40,143 bases of DNA from Candidatus Melainabacteria bacterium. Its GTDB lineage: Bacteria; Cyanobacteriota; Vampirovibrionia; Obscuribacterales; Obscuribacteraceae. Positions 22,682 to 30,587 of this stretch are shown here, piece by piece (position 1 is the first letter of the stretch; the number at the start of each line of letters is the position of its first letter). The notes beneath the pieces were generated by a model, which did no database searches, was not told the origin of the DNA, and saw nothing but the letters and a program-made list of their open reading frames with translations. Position numbers and translations under genes: made by a program. The DNA lies in contig DTSE01000397.1 in NCBI GenBank assembly GCA_012965515.1, positions 15,932 to 56,074 on the forward strand, read 5' to 3'.

Positions 22682-23107
22682 CTAGACGGATGCTGCCATT
22701 CTTTCGCGTTCGCTTTCCACGATGCTGCCGGCTCTCGCCAAGCTGCGCGGGAATTCCCGTCCGCGTTGAAGTACTTGCTTCTCCACGGAGGTGGGTTTGA
22801 AGACGCTCTTGAAATAATCAATAGCTGCATCAACATCAAATTCGCGGCAAGAGAAAATGTCGAGTGTGACAAATCCCTTGTCCGGGAAAGTGTGGATGGA
22901 GATGTGCGACTCCGCGATTAACACTACGCCGCTTACTCCCCAATCATCCGGTACGGTACCGGAATATCTGAACACATACGGCGGCATGATCTTAGTCATA
23001 TCTAGTTGTGCCGGGTATGCATCCAGCGTTTCGCTAACCAATCCGAGATCTCCGAGAAGATCTTTGGGGCAGCCATACGCTTCGAGAATGAGATGTGGTC
23101 CGAACAT
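22682..23107 (-). CDS. speD: S-adenosylmethionine decarboxylase proenzyme
   Basis: 141 residues from the ATG at 23107, which has GAGGGGG 7 nt upstream; the frame is open to 23212 but that part is leader. It matches the bacterial class 1b enzyme: self-cleavage site LIAESHISIHTFP (cleavage before Ser67 generates the pyruvoyl group), His72, and catalytic Cys87 in DIFSCREF. A C-terminal tail of about 25 residues (RGREFPRSLARAGSIVESE) extends beyond the core. It makes decarboxylated AdoMet for spermidine synthesis. No spermidine synthase gene is in the window. The 5' leader can form alternative hairpins involving the start codon, and the promoter has a palindrome in its spacer. Confidence 0.94.
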   Translation of the reverse strand: MFGPHLILEAYGCPKDLLGDLGLVSETLDAYPAQLDMTKIMPPYVFRYSGTVPDDWGVSGVVLIAESHISIHTFPDKGFVTLDIFSCREFDVDAAIDYFKSVFKPTSVEKQVLQRGREFPRSLARAGSIVESERERMAASV

Positions 23108-23150
23108 GTTTCTTCCCCCTCTTGTATGTTCGTTGGTGTGACGAACATGT
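23101..23150 (-). promoter_or_regulatory. Three-arm hairpin switch over the speD start codon
   Basis: On the minus strand the leader holds ATGTTCGT (arm 1, 23148-23141), ACGAACAT (arm 2, 23133-23126) and then ATGTTCG (arm 3, 23107-23101), which is the speD start codon itself. Arm 2 can pair with arm 1 (8 bp), leaving the start free. It can instead pair with arm 3 (7 bp), which hides the ATG and puts the ribosome site GAGGGGG in the loop. The two pairings exclude each other. Confidence 0.55.
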
Positions 23151-23280
23151 AGTGGAATCCAGTTTGTCCAGAGCGAGAGCTCTGTGGGGTACACGAAACG
23201 CTTACTTAACACCAGTGTTGGACTACTTCCTTTCTGGGAGTTGGGCGTTGTTGTGTGGTGCGAGTCTTCCTCCGTTGGGA

Positions 23281-23310
23281 TTTATGACAAATGCGTTTCG
23301 CATTCTACAA
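23281..23310 (-). promoter_or_regulatory. Candidate speD promoter with palindrome in the spacer
   Basis: On the minus strand TTGTAG (23310-23305) and CATAAA (23286-23281) are 18 nt apart, with TG one base before the -10 box (extended -10). The spacer contains the perfect palindrome AATGCG-AAA-CGCATT (23304-23290), well placed for a repressor. The start would be near 23274, about 167 nt before the speD ATG. Confidence 0.45.
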
Positions 23311-23417
23311 GTAAAAAGTCTGATTTGCACGGAAAATGTTCCCATCGAAATATTTTCGCCTCAAAGCCCGACAGGCACCAAATAAGCGCTCCTTGATAAG
23401 GTGGTTTTTTAAGGTTG

Positions 23418-23438
23418 AAAAAGCCTCTTCGGAGAGGC
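23418..23438 (-). terminator. Intrinsic terminator downstream of dnaE
   Basis: On the minus strand GCCTCT-CCGA-AGAGGC (23438-23423) is a 6-bp stem with tetraloop, followed by five T (23422-23418). It is about 290 nt after the dnaE stop and upstream of the speD promoter, so it insulates the two genes. Confidence 0.75.
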
Positions 23439-23728
23439 GCTTTACATGCCGGTTTTGAATGATTATTAGTTTTCGTTAATGCGCTGTTTTGCAAGCGCTT
23501 TTCTCCCCCTTGCGGGGGAAGTCAGAGGCTGAGAGGCTTTTCGTAAGTGTTAAGAAGAGTGGCTTGGTGAGCCAGTTTTGGCAGTCCAGGGAAAATTGGC
23601 CCAGCAAATCTCAAGCCAAGCGGATCAGCTTTACTGGCAGAGCGAATTTGCAACACTCGTCTGTTGGTGCTGTGGAGGCTGGCTTGTAATGCGCGTTTTG
23701 GGAGAATGTCTTAAGCTTTTGTTTAAAA
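23439..23728. other. Stretch between dnaE and its terminator
   Basis: 290 nt without a recognised gene. A 6-bp hairpin TCCCCC/GGGGGA lies at about 23502-23518 without a following U run. The short plus-strand frames here have no ribosome sites. It is probably the 3' untranslated part of the dnaE transcript. Confidence 0.4.
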
Positions 23729-26700
23729 TTACACACGCACGCGAGCAATTTTTACTGCGACATTGTCTTTGAAATTCGTGGAGATGTCGTCCGCAAGTCT
23801 CTGGTCCGCAGTCACCCAAAACTGGCTTCCCACCAGGATCGAGTGATTCTTTTTTCCTTTTGGAAAATTGAGAATTACCGGATCTTCACCCTTGTGCACG
23901 TTCAGAATGTCTTTCAATCTGTGCAAGTCGGCAAAAGTTTGCTCTGAGGAGAAGGAGATGCTGACGAGCGAGGCATCGGCTATCAGACGCACTGAATTGC
24001 ACATCAGCGACAGACCTTCATCATTCTTTTTCGTCTTCGCCTTAACTAGCAGTAAGTTTTGTGGCAGAAGGACGTCGGCTGGGATCTTCTCCAGCTGCTC
24101 TCCGTAGATCACCACTTCGCGCGTGCCAAGCAGGTCTTCGAGCTTTACGATGCACAAAAGCTTGTTCATCTTCGTCAGCTTCTTCTCGATGCCGGCCGCC
24201 AAACCGCCGACGATGACGTTGCTGCCGTCGGGGATGTCGTTGAGTTCAACTAGTGTGTGCGTGGTCAGCAGCTTGAGACGGTTGAACACACGCTTAAGAG
24301 GATGGCTTGTGATGTAGAAGCCGAGCAACTCGTGCTCAAAGCGCTGCAATTCGTGCTCTTGAAACTCGCCAGGATCGCCGCGCAACGTCTCGTCGACTTT
24401 GGCGACACCCGAGTCGGCTGCGAAGTTGAATAAGTTCATCTGTCCTGTCGCCAGCTCTGTCTGTCTGCGCTGACCAGACTCGACAAGGCTGTCGAGATTT
24501 TCCAGAGCCTGTTTGCGAGAAACGTTGAGACTCTGGCAAGCGCCGCATTTTATCAACGCTTCAAGCGTTCGCTTGTTGACGACACGCAAGTCAATTGTTT
24601 CGAGAAACTCTTTGATTGTCTTGTAAGGACCCTTGTCTTTTCTCTTCGCTACAATCTCTTCTACTGCGGCTTCGCCGACGTTCTTGATCGCTGACAGCCC
24701 GAAGCGGATGGACTGTCCGTCTGCCGTGAAGTCTGCACCGGAGACGTTGATGTCCGGTGCCAGAATGTCGATGCCGATGGATTGGCATTCAGCAATATAG
24801 CCGCGAACCTTTTCTTGGTCGTCGGCGACGCTGGAGAGCAAAGCGGTCATGTATTCGACCGGGTAGTGAGTCTTCAGCCAAGCCGTCTGATAAGTCAGCA
24901 GCGAGTATGCTTGCGAGTGCGACTTGTTGAAACAGTACTCGGCGAACTGAACCATCGTATCGAACAGTTCGTTGGCGAGTTCTGGAGAAATGGCGTTTTT
25001 TGCGCAACCGCTTAGGAAAATCTCGCGCTGCTTTTCCATCTCTTCGGGCTTTTTCTTACCCATAGCTCGGCGCAGCAAGTCGGCTTGACCAAGGCTGTAT
25101 CCGCCAAGCTTCTGAGCGATCATCATGATCTGCTCTTGGTACACGATTTGCCCATACGTGTCTTTCAAGATGGGCTCAAGCAACGGCGTCTTGTAGGTGA
25201 TCTTCATCCTGCCGTGTTTGCAATCGATGAATTTGTCGATCATTCCCGAATCGAGCGGACCTGGTCGATACAGTGCGATGAGCGCAGATAAGTCCTCCAG
25301 GTTGGAAGGCTTCATATCGCGCGCGACTTGCCGCATACCGGTTGATGTTTCTAGCTGGAAGATCCCAGTCAGATCGCCGTTGCTGACGGTCGTGTAGACC
25401 TTCTCATCGTCGAGTGGAATCTTATCCGGATCGATTTCGACGCCCTTGGTCTCTTTGATGATCTTGATCGCTTTGTCGATCATCGTCAGGTTGCGCAGAC
25501 CGAGGAAGTCCATTTTGACGAGCCCGACGTGGGCAACGTCTTCCATGTAGAACTGTGCAATGACTGTGCCGTCGTTGTTGCGTTGCAGAGGGCAGATCTC
25601 TTCCAGCGGCACATCGCCGATCACTACGCCGGCTGCGTGCATGCCGAAGGTTTTGTTGCAGCCTTCCAGCTGTTTTGCAACGTCGATTACCTGGCGTGCT
25701 TCTTCATTGGTCGAATAGACCTTTTTGAAGTCCGGGTGCTCCGCAATCATTTCTTTGAGTGGCGTCGGCTTTCCGCGAACAACCGGGATCATCTTTGCCA
25801 GCTTGTTGGACTCGGCAAATGGAAAGTCGAGAACTCGCGCGACGTCTTTGATAACCGCTTTCGAGGTCATGCGGTTGAAGGTGATGATCTGTGCAACGTG
25901 GTCTTGCCCGTACTTTTCGGCAACGTATTTGATTACTTCTTCCCGACGTTCGATGCAGAAGTCGGTATCGATATCGGGCATGCTCTTTCTTTCGGGATTG
26001 AGAAATCGCTCGAAGAGCAAGTTGTAGCGAATCGGGTCGATGTTGGTAATGCCGAGGCAGTAAGCGACTAGGGAGCCTGCGGCGGAACCTCGTCCTGGGC
26101 CTACAGGAATGCCCTTGTCACGGGCGTATTGAATGAAGTCAGAGACAATGAGGAAGTACGAGGCGAAGTTCATGTCCTCGATAACCTTCAATTCTGTGCG
26201 CGCGCGGTTGGTAACTTCATCAGAAAGCTCCTGTCCGTAGCGCGCTTTTGCGCCTTCAATGACTAGGTGATTGAGAAAACTTTCAGCAGTGTGACCGGGC
26301 GGCATCGGAAACACCGGTAGTCGCGGGTCTGCCGCCAGCTTGACCGTCTCGACCTTGTCCGCGATTTCCAGTGTAGAGCGCAACGACTCTTCAATGTATT
26401 CAGTGTCCAGGTGGTCACGGAAGAGATAAGCCATCTCATCGCCGTTTTTTATGTATTCCCAACCGGTGAATTTCATCCGGTTGGATTCGGTGACGGACTT
26501 GCCCATCTGAATGCAAAGCAGGCAGTCATGCGCCTGTGCGTCGTGCTTGTTGGTGAAGTGACTGTCGTTGGTGGCTACAAGTTTGATATTCAGCTCGCGC
26601 GCCAATTGAATCAGATAGCGATTTGCCTTGCGGTCTTCAACCTGACCGTGATCTTGAATTTCCAGGTAATAATCGTCGCCGAGGACTTCTTTGTACCAGG

Positions 26701-27178
26701 ATGCAACACGCTTTGCTTCGTCAAATTCGTCTTTGAGAATGTGCTGGCAAATTTCAGATCCCAAGCAGCCGGAAAGAACAATCAGCCCTTCGCGGTTTTC
26801 TTCCAGCATCTGCTTATTGATGCGTGGCTTGTAGTAATAACCTTCCAGGTGGGCTCTTGTATTGAGCCTGACGAGGTTCTTGTATCCTTCTCTGTTTTTG
26901 GCAATCATGGTCAGGTGATAAAGCGCTGTGCGCTTCGTCTTGTCCTTGATATTGCCGTCGATGATGTAGCCTTCGCAGCCAATGATCGGCTTCACGCCAC
27001 CCATTTCTTTGCAGGTTTTGGTCAGTTCGACCGCACCATACATGACACCATGGTCCGTAATTGCGACCGCGGGCATATTCTCAGCCTTGGCTTTTTTGAC
27101 GAGATCTTTGATCATCGTCGCGCCATCAAGAAGGCTGTATTCAGTATGAAGGTGAAGAGGAACGTATGGACGTGGCAT
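23729..27178 (-). CDS. dnaE: DNA polymerase III subunit alpha
   Basis: 1149 residues, usual length for DnaE. The N-terminal PHP domain has LHLHTEYSLLDGA (His9, His11) and ITDHG (Asp42, His43), apparently with intact metal ligands. The C-family polymerase core has GPGRGSAAGSLVAYCLG (360-376), the catalytic acidic motif PDIDTDF (Asp402, 404, 406), and further conserved blocks (GMHAAGVVI, LDFLGLRNL, YRPGPLDSGMI, YQEQIM, FNKSHSQAYSLLTYQTAWLK). It is followed by a helix-hairpin-helix region and a C-terminal OB fold. It is the replicative DNA polymerase. The ATG at 27178 has AGGAG about 9 nt upstream. It stands alone, with a terminator at 23418-23438. Confidence 0.97.
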   Translation of the reverse strand: MPRPYVPLHLHTEYSLLDGATMIKDLVKKAKAENMPAVAITDHGVMYGAVELTKTCKEMGGVKPIIGCEGYIIDGNIKDKTKRTALYHLTMIAKNREGYKNLVRLNTRAHLEGYYYKPRINKQMLEENREGLIVLSGCLGSEICQHILKDEFDEAKRVASWYKEVLGDDYYLEIQDHGQVEDRKANRYLIQLARELNIKLVATNDSHFTNKHDAQAHDCLLCIQMGKSVTESNRMKFTGWEYIKNGDEMAYLFRDHLDTEYIEESLRSTLEIADKVETVKLAADPRLPVFPMPPGHTAESFLNHLVIEGAKARYGQELSDEVTNRARTELKVIEDMNFASYFLIVSDFIQYARDKGIPVGPGRGSAAGSLVAYCLGITNIDPIRYNLLFERFLNPERKSMPDIDTDFCIERREEVIKYVAEKYGQDHVAQIITFNRMTSKAVIKDVARVLDFPFAESNKLAKMIPVVRGKPTPLKEMIAEHPDFKKVYSTNEEARQVIDVAKQLEGCNKTFGMHAAGVVIGDVPLEEICPLQRNNDGTVIAQFYMEDVAHVGLVKMDFLGLRNLTMIDKAIKIIKETKGVEIDPDKIPLDDEKVYTTVSNGDLTGIFQLETSTGMRQVARDMKPSNLEDLSALIALYRPGPLDSGMIDKFIDCKHGRMKITYKTPLLEPILKDTYGQIVYQEQIMMIAQKLGGYSLGQADLLRRAMGKKKPEEMEKQREIFLSGCAKNAISPELANELFDTMVQFAEYCFNKSHSQAYSLLTYQTAWLKTHYPVEYMTALLSSVADDQEKVRGYIAECQSIGIDILAPDINVSGADFTADGQSIRFGLSAIKNVGEAAVEEIVAKRKDKGPYKTIKEFLETIDLRVVNKRTLEALIKCGACQSLNVSRKQALENLDSLVESGQRRQTELATGQMNLFNFAADSGVAKVDETLRGDPGEFQEHELQRFEHELLGFYITSHPLKRVFNRLKLLTTHTLVELNDIPDGSNVIVGGLAAGIEKKLTKMNKLLCIVKLEDLLGTREVVIYGEQLEKIPADVLLPQNLLLVKAKTKKNDEGLSLMCNSVRLIADASLVSISFSSEQTFADLHRLKDILNVHKGEDPVILNFPKGKKNHSILVGSQFWVTADQRLADDISTNFKDNVAVKIARVRV

Positions 27179-27545
27179 CTACTTTGACTCCTCTTTTGAG
27201 TCCATTTTGACTCCTTCTACCCTTTACCCGGAAATTGGGAAACGAAGAATTTCGTGCCGCACCCCCTTGGAGTGCTGAGCAGAAGTTCTGCCGCCATCTT
27301 TGCCGAAACCAAGAGTGGGTGCGCAAAACCCAGCCACTGCGTGACCAGATACTATTTATTCTACTTTTATTGACACCGGGTCGCCTATATATCGCCTGTT
27401 ATTTCTCCTGCATATAAAGACGAGGTGGCGCGGAAAAAAGTTCAATGCATATACAAAAGATATGCGTGCGGTTTGAGCGAATTTCTGAAACCTGTATGGT
27501 GCTGCATTTTCGCGATTTCGGTCCGGTGTCAGATGTACACAAATG
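27179..27545. other. dnaE upstream region
   Basis: About 370 nt without a recognised gene. Near the dnaE start are three copies of GACTCC or its complement (about 27184-27213), which can form a small hairpin in the leader. The short frames here overlap each other and lack ribosome sites. I could not settle on a promoter. Confidence 0.4.
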
Positions 27546-27572
27546 AAAAGGGAGCGTTGGACGCTCCCTTTT
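27546..27572. terminator. Bidirectional intrinsic terminator
   Basis: AAAAGGGAGCG (27546-27556) and CGCTCCCTTTT (27562-27572) are perfectly complementary over 11 bp with a TTGGA loop. U runs follow in both directions. On the minus strand it ends the small gene at 27619-27840, whose stop lies 46 nt before it. In the plus direction it could end any transcript crossing the dnaE upstream region. Confidence 0.88.
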
Positions 27573-27618
27573 AACTTTCTCTCTTGGTTGGGGGGTGCAA
27601 TTTTCTCTCGGGCAAAAA

Positions 27619-27840
27619 TTAGACGAGTACGCCTCTTGTGTGGGCGCCAGTGCGGGTTCTTGTTGCACGTCGGCGACCAACGGCAGCAGTTCTGTGGCTT
27701 TCAGTGCCTTCGAAGAAAGCTCGGTCGCGGATGATTGCAGCAGTGGCTTCTTCGACTTCGACTTGGGCAATGGCTTGCCTAAACCACATGCGGAGACACT
27801 CTCTTTCTTCTTTTGACAGAACTATGTCGTTTTCGAACAT
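27619..27840 (-). CDS. Small basic protein of unknown function, 73 residues
   Basis: Minus-strand ORF with ATG at 27840 and AAGGAG 8 nt upstream, a strong ribosome site. The first 45 residues look like a normal amphipathic helical protein (MFENDIVLSKEERECLRMWF, then AIAQVEVEEATAAIIRDRAF). The last 25 are Arg/Thr-rich (RRRATRTRTGAHTRG). The abrupt change in composition may mean a disordered tail or a recent frameshift. A strong terminator follows 46 nt after the stop, which supports a separate transcription unit. No family recognised. Confidence 0.6.
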   Translation of the reverse strand: MFENDIVLSKEERECLRMWFRQAIAQVEVEEATAAIIRDRAFFEGTESHRTAAVGRRRATRTRTGAHTRGVLV

Positions 27841-28072
27841 AAGCAAATCTCCTTATTCGGCCTCAGATCAATAGGAATCTTCTTCCGGAACTGGGAAGTG
27901 ATTCTCTTGGCAACCGTGCGGGTTTTGTATCTTCCGCTGGCGATGAAACGATGCCTGACTTAATTGGCATGTCTCTCGAATCCAAGTTCTCTAGCGGCAT
28001 ACGGCGAGCCGAACTGCGAAACCACCAGAGGTCATACTTGCATTGTATGGGCTTCCAAGTGGTTAGCAATAC
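27841..28072. other. Intergenic region between divergent small gene and WGR gene
   Basis: About 230 nt. Minus-strand frame 27863-28141 lacks a ribosome site and protein-like composition, so I see no gene. It should hold the promoter for the small minus-strand gene, which I cannot place. Confidence 0.35.
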
Positions 28073-28099
28073 TTGACATTTTGTCTTTCGGCTTATAAT
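28073..28099 (+). promoter_or_regulatory. Promoter of the WGR-DUF4240 gene
   Basis: TTGACA (28073-28078) and TATAAT (28094-28099) are both perfect, but the spacer is 15 nt instead of 17. The start would be near 28106, exactly at the first arm of an 11-bp inverted repeat. Confidence 0.6.
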
Positions 28100-28105
28100 C
28101 AGCTC

Positions 28106-28174
28106 ATCCGAAAAATGAGTGTGTGAAGACGCTCTATCCATGCGCTTTTGGGGCAGTGGTATTTTTCGGATTTT
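28106..28174 (+). promoter_or_regulatory. Hairpin at the 5' end of the WGR-gene transcript
   Basis: ATCCGAAAAAT (28106-28116) and ATTTTTCGGAT (28161-28171) are perfectly complementary over 11 bp. The loop of 44 nt contains a further stem GAGTGT/ACGCTC. The 3' arm runs into TTTT (28171-28174), so it could act as a weak terminator or attenuator. About 135 nt of further leader follow before the gene at 28308. Confidence 0.5.
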
Positions 28175-28307
28175 CGCGGTGGACTGCGCTGTTTTCTGAG
28201 AAACCGCTTATTAAAGAGCTCCGAAAACCGGACTCCGTTAATGTTTCAAGCCCCAACTCCAATATGGGTATATGAACTGAGGATGCAATTCATTTATATG
28301 GTGCGAA

Positions 28308-29009
28308 TTGAAACGCGAATTCTATTATCAAGACGACAAATCAAACAAATTCTGGACAGTCGAAGTCGTGGGGAATGCTTGCCTAATGCAGAATGGCCGT
28401 ATTGGAGCAAGCCCGCGAGAAACTCGCCATGACTTTGATGATGAGGCGACAGCCCAGCGTTATTCTGAAAAGCTGATTGCTGAAAAACTCAAAAAGGGAT
28501 ACGTGGAAGGGGCAATTGCAGCCGCTCCGGCGCATCAGCAGCCTGTGTGGGCTGAGATGATGATGGATGAGGATGTGTTTTGGCGAATCATCAAGCTGTT
28601 TAACTGGAAAAAACTTGGTGATGATGACGCCGTTCTTGAACCTGCGATAAAGGCACTATCCAAGATGTCTATCGATGACATCAAAAGATTTGAAGACATA
28701 ATGACTGAAAAACTGCATGCGCTGGACACTCGTGCCCATGCGAAAGCTGGAATGTTTGATGACTTCTTCTCAGACGATGGTTTTCTTTACCAGCGATGCG
28801 TCGTAGTGGCAAATGGGAAGCAAGTCTTCGAAGAAATTCTTGCCGATCCTGATCAAATGCCTCAGGACTCTGAGTTTGAATGTCTGTTGTACTTAGCCGG
28901 ATCCGCATACGAGCGAAAGACCGGAGAGGAATTTGATTACAGCAGTCCGCTCAGTTATGAATCGGGCCATAATGAGGCAGGCTGGGAAAAAGAACCTCAA
29001 GCTCAGTAG
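28308..29009 (+). CDS. WGR-domain / DUF4240 protein
   Basis: 233 residues from a TTG at 28308, the only start codon in this frame that keeps the whole WGR domain. GGTG lies 5 nt upstream. Residues 1-80 form a WGR-like domain (NKFWTVEVVGNACLMQNGRIG, then F-DDEATAQRYSEKLIAEKLKKGY), a fold known from poly(ADP-ribose) polymerases and from bacterial nucleic-acid-associated proteins. Residues 82-215 match the DUF4240 pattern (MDEDVFWRIIKLFNW, LSKMSIDDIKRFEDIMTEKL, DGFLYQRCVVVANGKQVFEEIL). Cytoplasmic; WGR domains bind nucleic acid in known cases, so this one may too, but the role is unknown. It overlaps the convergent membrane-protein gene by 7 bp. Confidence 0.82.
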   Translation: MKREFYYQDDKSNKFWTVEVVGNACLMQNGRIGASPRETRHDFDDEATAQRYSEKLIAEKLKKGYVEGAIAAAPAHQQPVWAEMMMDEDVFWRIIKLFNWKKLGDDDAVLEPAIKALSKMSIDDIKRFEDIMTEKLHALDTRAHAKAGMFDDFFSDDGFLYQRCVVVANGKQVFEEILADPDQMPQDSEFECLLYLAGSAYERKTGEEFDYSSPLSYESGHNEAGWEKEPQAQ

Positions 29010-29866
29010 ACATAAGGAACAATCTTCCAGCGAGCTTTCGAAACGTCCAACTGTTCGCCATCACCTGCAAACTGCATGGCCTGTGCTTTGCCGTTCAAAT
29101 ACCACTTCATACCGACGATGATCCCAGGCAAGCTGAGAAGCGGCATCCAGGCGTTTTCTACAAGTGCAATACCAGCGATTATGACTAGCCACGCGGAAAG
29201 TTCGGGATATTGAACCAGTGGTAGAGTCTTGCTTTGCTCTACTTTCGCATCCTTTTCAATGTGTTGTGGATGTTTGTCGTGCACTTTACCATTGCCATTT
29301 CCGTTGCCGTTACCGCTTCCATTGCCAGAACCATTGCCGCTATGAGAAAGTGTCACCTCCGTAACTTTCTCGCTCGCTTCGAAAGGTCTATTGATTGTGC
29401 TAAGCCCGAGAAGCAGCCCGCCACAAGCGAAAATAACCAGTCCTAGAGTAGAGACGATCAATTCAACCTCATTTGATTGACCAATTCGCGCTACGGAAAT
29501 GCGCTTGCAGAGCACTGCTGCTGCTGTGTTCAGCAAAACCGTAGATTGCAAAAGGAGGAAGGCTCGGTGTGTTGAAATCGTTGCTTTAAGCCATGCTAGT
29601 ACTTCTCTCAAGTTGGATGGTTTCGCCTTCTTCTCTTTGATGCTGGGCGGAAAGTGAGCGACCGTCTTATACGCAGCACCCGCAGTTATGGCTCCGAAAA
29701 CGATCGCAAGATTGATCAAAATGCGCTCGTCCCAGGCAAGGACATTGATGTTATGAAGCGCGCCTCTGGTCATTGCGATAACGGGAAATGCAATCGTCAG
29801 GGCGGCGCAAATCAGCCCACCAAGGATGCTTCTCCAGTATTTTGCGTCAGAGAATTGAACTTTCAA
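29003..29866 (-). CDS. Polytopic membrane protein with Gly-Asn repeat linker
   Basis: 287 residues, ATG at 29866. About six membrane segments are visible, for example ILGGLICAALTIAFPVIAM, LINLAIVFGAITAGAAY, VSTLGLVIFACGGLLLGL and LSAWLVIIAGIALVENAW. Between the fourth and fifth lies a soluble linker with a Ser/Gly/Asn repeat, (GNGS)n then (GN)n, from about residue 176 to 194, encoded by a hexanucleotide-like tandem repeat (29285-29342). No family recognised. The gene lies 46 nt after ruvA on the same strand and is probably co-transcribed, though no shared function is evident. Overlaps the WGR gene end by 7 bp. Confidence 0.8.
   Translation of the reverse strand: MKVQFSDAKYWRSILGGLICAALTIAFPVIAMTRGALHNINVLAWDERILINLAIVFGAITAGAAYKTVAHFPPSIKEKKAKPSNLREVLAWLKATISTHRAFLLLQSTVLLNTAAAVLCKRISVARIGQSNEVELIVSTLGLVIFACGGLLLGLSTINRPFEASEKVTEVTLSHSGNGSGNGSGNGNGNGNGKVHDKHPQHIEKDAKVEQSKTLPLVQYPELSAWLVIIAGIALVENAWMPLLSLPGIIVGMKWYLNGKAQAMQFAGDGEQLDVSKARWKIVPYVY
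29285..29342 (-). repeat. Hexanucleotide tandem repeat encoding Gly-Asn/Gly-Ser
   Basis: A run of imperfect 6-bp units (GGCAAT, GGTAAC, GGAAGC on the minus strand) encodes SGNGSGNGSGNGNGNGNG within the membrane protein. Third positions vary between units, so it is old or selected at protein level rather than a fresh slippage tract. Confidence 0.7.
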
Positions 29867-29912
29867 TTACGGTTTCAACAGGTGTACGGCGACCTAAATA
29901 CAGGCTACCAGC

Positions 29913-30542
29913 TCACGTTAATTGATGCGAACCCAAAAGCTTCAGACTAAAGCGAACCAGCTCTTCGACATCTTCTATTGCTGCTTCTTCTCTGGCTTTC
30001 TTCAAGGTCATATTGATTTCGGTAGGCGTATAGCCCAGCCCTTCGAGAATCGCTTCGACTTCCTCTTCCACCTTCGAAGCTGCCTTATCGTCGCTGCTGC
30101 TGTCGATTCCCTTGCGTCCGACCCACTCTTCGATCTTTGTTTTCAATTCCAAAATAATGCGCTGTGCCACTTTTGCACCGACTCCTGGTGCCTGACTGAT
30201 CAGCTTTTGATTCTCAGAAAGCACCGCATCGACGAGCTGTTGGACCCCGAGTGTGCCCACCACGGCAAGCGCTAGTTTTGGCCCGATGCCGGAAACAGTC
30301 TGAAGAATCGCGAAAAGCTCGCGCTCATCCTGGCTGCCGAAGCCGAATAGCGTCCATTCCGTCTCACGAATAATCAGTGAAACTGGCATCACAGTCTTCT
30401 CTCCGATGGCGCCCTGTGTGAGCAAGGTGCGTTTGGAGACAATCACCTCAAAGCCAATACCGCCGACATCCAGGACCATCCGGTCCGCCTGTCCGCTTGT
30501 AAGCTCTTTTTCTCGAATTTCGCCCTTAAGATAGGCAAGCAT
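29913..30542 (-). CDS. ruvA: Holliday junction branch-migration protein RuvA
   Basis: 209 residues, usual length. The N-terminal OB domain (MLAYLKGEIREKE, VLDVGGIGFEVIVS, REDxWTLFGF-type block seen as RETEWTLFGF) is followed by two helix-hairpin-helix motifs (TVSGIGPKLALAVVG and APGVGAKVAQRIILEL). After an acidic Ser/Asp linker comes the C-terminal domain III (EVEAILEGLGYTPTEINMTLKKA) that contacts RuvB. As a tetramer it binds Holliday junctions and loads RuvB. It starts 45 nt downstream of tRNA-Pro on the same strand with no terminator between them. The ribosome site is weak (AAAGG, far upstream). RuvB and RuvC are not in the window. Confidence 0.97.
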   Translation of the reverse strand: MLAYLKGEIREKELTSGQADRMVLDVGGIGFEVIVSKRTLLTQGAIGEKTVMPVSLIIRETEWTLFGFGSQDERELFAILQTVSGIGPKLALAVVGTLGVQQLVDAVLSENQKLISQAPGVGAKVAQRIILELKTKIEEWVGRKGIDSSSDDKAASKVEEEVEAILEGLGYTPTEINMTLKKAREEAAIEDVEELVRFSLKLLGSHQLT

Positions 30543-30587
30543 GCGACTTGTATTGCCTTTGTTCGAATCTTGAGGGTAAGAAGGAAA

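Noticed and set aside
22978..23148. Out-of-frame upstream ORF overlapping speD as a separate gene
   Set aside because: It starts in arm 1 of the speD leader hairpin and has no ribosome site of its own; its sequence is the shifted speD frame. At most a regulatory uORF.
23502..23518. C/G-rich hairpin downstream of dnaE as terminator
   Set aside because: TCCCCC/GGGGGA is stable but is not followed by a U run on either strand; the hairpin at 23418-23438 is the better terminator.
25529..27187. Long plus-strand ORFs across dnaE (180 and 258 residues)
   Set aside because: Antisense shadows of the clear dnaE gene, without motifs or ribosome sites.
27399..27770. 123-residue minus-strand ORF overlapping the small basic protein gene
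   Set aside because: It reads through the strong bidirectional terminator at 27546-27572, has no ribosome site and has shadow-like composition. The frame at 27619-27840 has a strong ribosome site.
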